Below, in pieces: positions 5,569 to 6,980 of a stretch of DNA of 6,980 bases. Source of the stretch: Lentisphaeraceae bacterium (GTDB taxonomy: Bacteria > Verrucomicrobiota > Kiritimatiellia > RFP12 > DVOR01). Location: the NCBI GenBank assembly GCA_004555175.1, contig SFJE01000053.1:1-6980 (forward strand), read 5' to 3'. The notes under the pieces were generated by a model. It was not told the origin of the DNA. It did not search any database and saw only the letters and a list, made by a program, of their open reading frames with translations. The stretch's first letter is position 1; each line of letters begins with the position of its first letter. The position numbers and the translations under genes are program-made.

Positions 5569-6810
5569 TTACTTGCCGGCGATCTGACCGGAGAGGGCGA
5601 GCATACGCGCCTCGACGGACTGGATTTCGGCGAAGCCCTGCGAGCTGACGGGGTTGACGCCATCGGAGGCTTCCATGGAGGAGTCGGCCTCGTTGTAGAT
5701 GGTGTGCGGGCAGCCGGTGAGGGCATCAAAGAAGATGTTGCCCTTGTAGAGGCTGAGGGTGACGGTGCCATCGGCGTATTGGGCGAGGGTGTCGACGGCG
5801 TTGCGGGCGGCAACGGTGGTCGGGTCGTAGTAGCGGCCATCGTAGATCTGGTCGGAGATCAACTTGGAGAGCTGCATGAAGAAGAGGGTAGCGCGGCGGT
5901 CCATCGTGGCCTGATAGACGTAGCGGATGGCCGAGCCGAGCAGTTCCATGCCGGGGGCTTCGTAGACGCCGCGGCTCTTGGTGCCGATGATGCGGTTTTC
6001 AAGCGCGTGCTTCATGCCGATGCCGTTGCGGCCGCCGATTTCGTTGGCCAGCATCATCGCCTCAAGCGGGGTGACGTCCTTGCCATTGATCTGCACCACG
6101 CGGCCCTTGGCAAAGCGGATGGAGATCTGCTCGGCCTTGTCCGGCGCCTGCCACGGCCACACGCCCATCGTCGGCTCAACGATCGACATGGAGGTTTCCA
6201 TGCTCTCGAGGTCTTCGGCTTCGTGGGAGAGGCCGGCCATATTCGCATCGGTGGAGTACTTCTTCTTGCCGCCGGCGAAGGCCTGAATGCCGAACTGCGC
6301 GAGGTAGTCGACCATCTGGGTGCGGCCGGGGAACTTCTCCAACAGCCCGGCATCGCGCCACGGGGCGTAGACCTTCATCTCGGGGGCGAAGACATTGGTG
6401 TAACGCTCGATGCGCATCTGGTCGTTGCCGCGGCCGGTGGCGCCGTGGACGAGCACCTGCACGCCACGCTTCTTCATCTCGGGGATGAGGCCCTTGATGG
6501 TGACCGCGCGGCCGATGCCGGTGGAGTTCCAGTAACCACCATCATACATCGCCTGGCACTTGATCGCCTCCAAGCAGGCGTCGGCCATTTCGTTGCGCAG
6601 GTCCACGATGACCGTCTCAATGCCACAAGGCGCCATGCGCTTGGCCACATCATTGATGTCCTTTTCATCGGGCTGGCCGATACCGCCGGTGAAGCCAATC
6701 ACCTTCACGCCGGCTTCCATCATCACCTTTGCAATCGTGCGCGAATCCAACCCGCCCGAAACGCAGGTGCCCGCAACCAGACCCTTGAGGTCATCCAAAA
6801 CCAATGCCAT
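5569..6810 (-). CDS. argG: Argininosuccinate synthase
   Basis: A 413-residue cytosolic enzyme joining citrulline and aspartate with ATP to make argininosuccinate, the penultimate step of arginine synthesis. Visible motifs are the N-type ATP pyrophosphatase loop SGGLDS (18-23), GQPDEKD (45-51), STGIGRAVT (96-104), GATGRGNDQMR (123-133), YSTDANMAGLSHEAEDLE (185-202), GGRNGIGM and SRGVYEAPGM. These align with the E. coli-type branch of the family, although this copy is shorter than the 447-residue E. coli protein. The loop has Ser-Arg where the common form has Thr-Ser (SGGLDTS). ATG 6810 is preferred over an upstream in-frame TTG at 6816 because AAGGAG lies eight bases before the ATG and only two before the TTG. 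The gene stands alone, convergent with the esterase gene, with its own promoter and terminator. No clear ArgR box is visible; only a TGAAT half-site at 6907-6911. Confidence 0.97.
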   Translation of the reverse strand: MALVLDDLKGLVAGTCVSGGLDSRTIAKVMMEAGVKVIGFTGGIGQPDEKDINDVAKRMAPCGIETVIVDLRNEMADACLEAIKCQAMYDGGYWNSTGIGRAVTIKGLIPEMKKRGVQVLVHGATGRGNDQMRIERYTNVFAPEMKVYAPWRDAGLLEKFPGRTQMVDYLAQFGIQAFAGGKKKYSTDANMAGLSHEAEDLESMETSMSIVEPTMGVWPWQAPDKAEQISIRFAKGRVVQINGKDVTPLEAMMLANEIGGRNGIGMKHALENRIIGTKSRGVYEAPGMELLGSAIRYVYQATMDRRATLFFMQLSKLISDQIYDGRYYDPTTVAARNAVDTLAQYADGTVTLSLYKGNIFFDALTGCPHTIYNEADSSMEASDGVNPVSSQGFAEIQSVEARMLALSGQIAGK

Positions 6811-6818
6811 ATCCAAAA

Positions 6819-6824
6819 CTCCTT
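6819..6824 (-). promoter_or_regulatory. Ribosome binding site deciding the argG start
   Basis: AAGGAG (6824 down to 6819) sits eight bases before ATG 6810, an ideal distance, and only two bases before the alternative TTG at 6816. This settles the start at 6810. Confidence 0.85.
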
Positions 6825-6847
6825 ACATAGGGTTGAAAGTGCCGAAC

Positions 6848-6856
6848 AGTGTAGCA
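6848..6856 (-). promoter_or_regulatory. Predicted extended -10 promoter element of argG
   Basis: On the minus strand TGcTACACT (6856-6848) fits an extended -10 element, giving a transcription start near 6841 and a leader of about 30 bases that contains the ribosome binding site. No -35 stands at the usual distance; TTGTAA occurs 21 bases upstream. The preceding bases give TTGTGCTA, closely like the TGTGCTA at the other promoter in this window. Confidence 0.5.
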
Positions 6857-6980
6857 CAATTTCCTCCCCGCCGCTTACAAGGCGCCCCCAGTTGTAAAGT
6901 AAATCGTGAATTGTCTATGCGGCAGGGCAGTTGGCTAGGTAGGCTTGGGAGGCGGTTGTGCCATTGAGTGAGGTTCGGCG

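Noticed and set aside
5551..6897. A 448-codon open frame on the plus strand opposite argG
   Set aside because: It is the antisense shadow of argG: the minus-strand product has every argininosuccinate synthase motif, while this frame has no ribosome binding site, no recognisable motif and runs through the argG promoter and stop.
6901..6920. Possible ArgR operator upstream of argG
   Set aside because: Only one half-site (TGAAT, 6907-6911) is present; the second half does not match ATTCA.
6857..6980. Additional gene at the right edge
   Set aside because: No open frame with a start signal or credible protein sequence, beyond the antisense frame of argG.

Overview
The window is a GC-rich bacterial chromosome segment (coding regions look roughly 60% GC or more) with five confidently supported protein-coding genes. 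Both secreted proteins carry Sec-type signal peptides, and three genes have clear Shine-Dalgarno sequences. PurM and ArgG are ordinary housekeeping enzymes. The ArgG variant, the repeat-type C-terminal domain of the secreted protein and the two-domain esterase remind me of gut or sediment members of the Planctomycetes-Verrucomicrobia-Lentisphaerae-Kiritimatiellae group. That placement is recalled from pattern, not tested, and should be treated as weak.

Layout: positions 1-363 are AT-rich (about 37% GC over the first 300 bases) with no gene I can support. A promoter with an extended -10 element (364-393) fires almost onto the ATG of an alkaline-phosphatase-superfamily metalloenzyme (402-1244), so that mRNA may be leaderless. 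A secreted protein of unknown function (1258-2283) follows after 13 bases, with a Shine-Dalgarno that abuts the preceding stop codon. purM (2328-3359) comes next, then a strong intrinsic terminator (3373-3414). These three genes read as one transcription unit. An esterase with two catalytic domains, N-terminal SGNH and C-terminal sialate-O-acetylesterase-like (3430-5064), starts only 15 bases past that terminator.

The convergent gap 5065-5568 holds a row of small hairpins (three of them related and about 30 bases apart), a probable terminator for the esterase, a short triplicated motif, an AT-rich dyad, and a perfect 13-bp terminator for argG. argG (5569-6810, minus strand) is a single-gene unit with its own extended -10 promoter and AAGGAG ribosome binding site. 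The promoters of the metalloenzyme gene and of argG share the string TGTGCTA.

Functionally, purM and argG serve purine and arginine synthesis. The metalloenzyme and the secreted protein are uncharacterised but appear to be co-transcribed with purM. The esterase probably removes acyl groups from glycans outside the cytoplasm. I see no phage, transposase, CRISPR array, tRNA or rRNA. The least explained items are the hairpin array, the leaderless promoter, the doubled esterase and an in-frame coding-like tail behind the argG stop codon.
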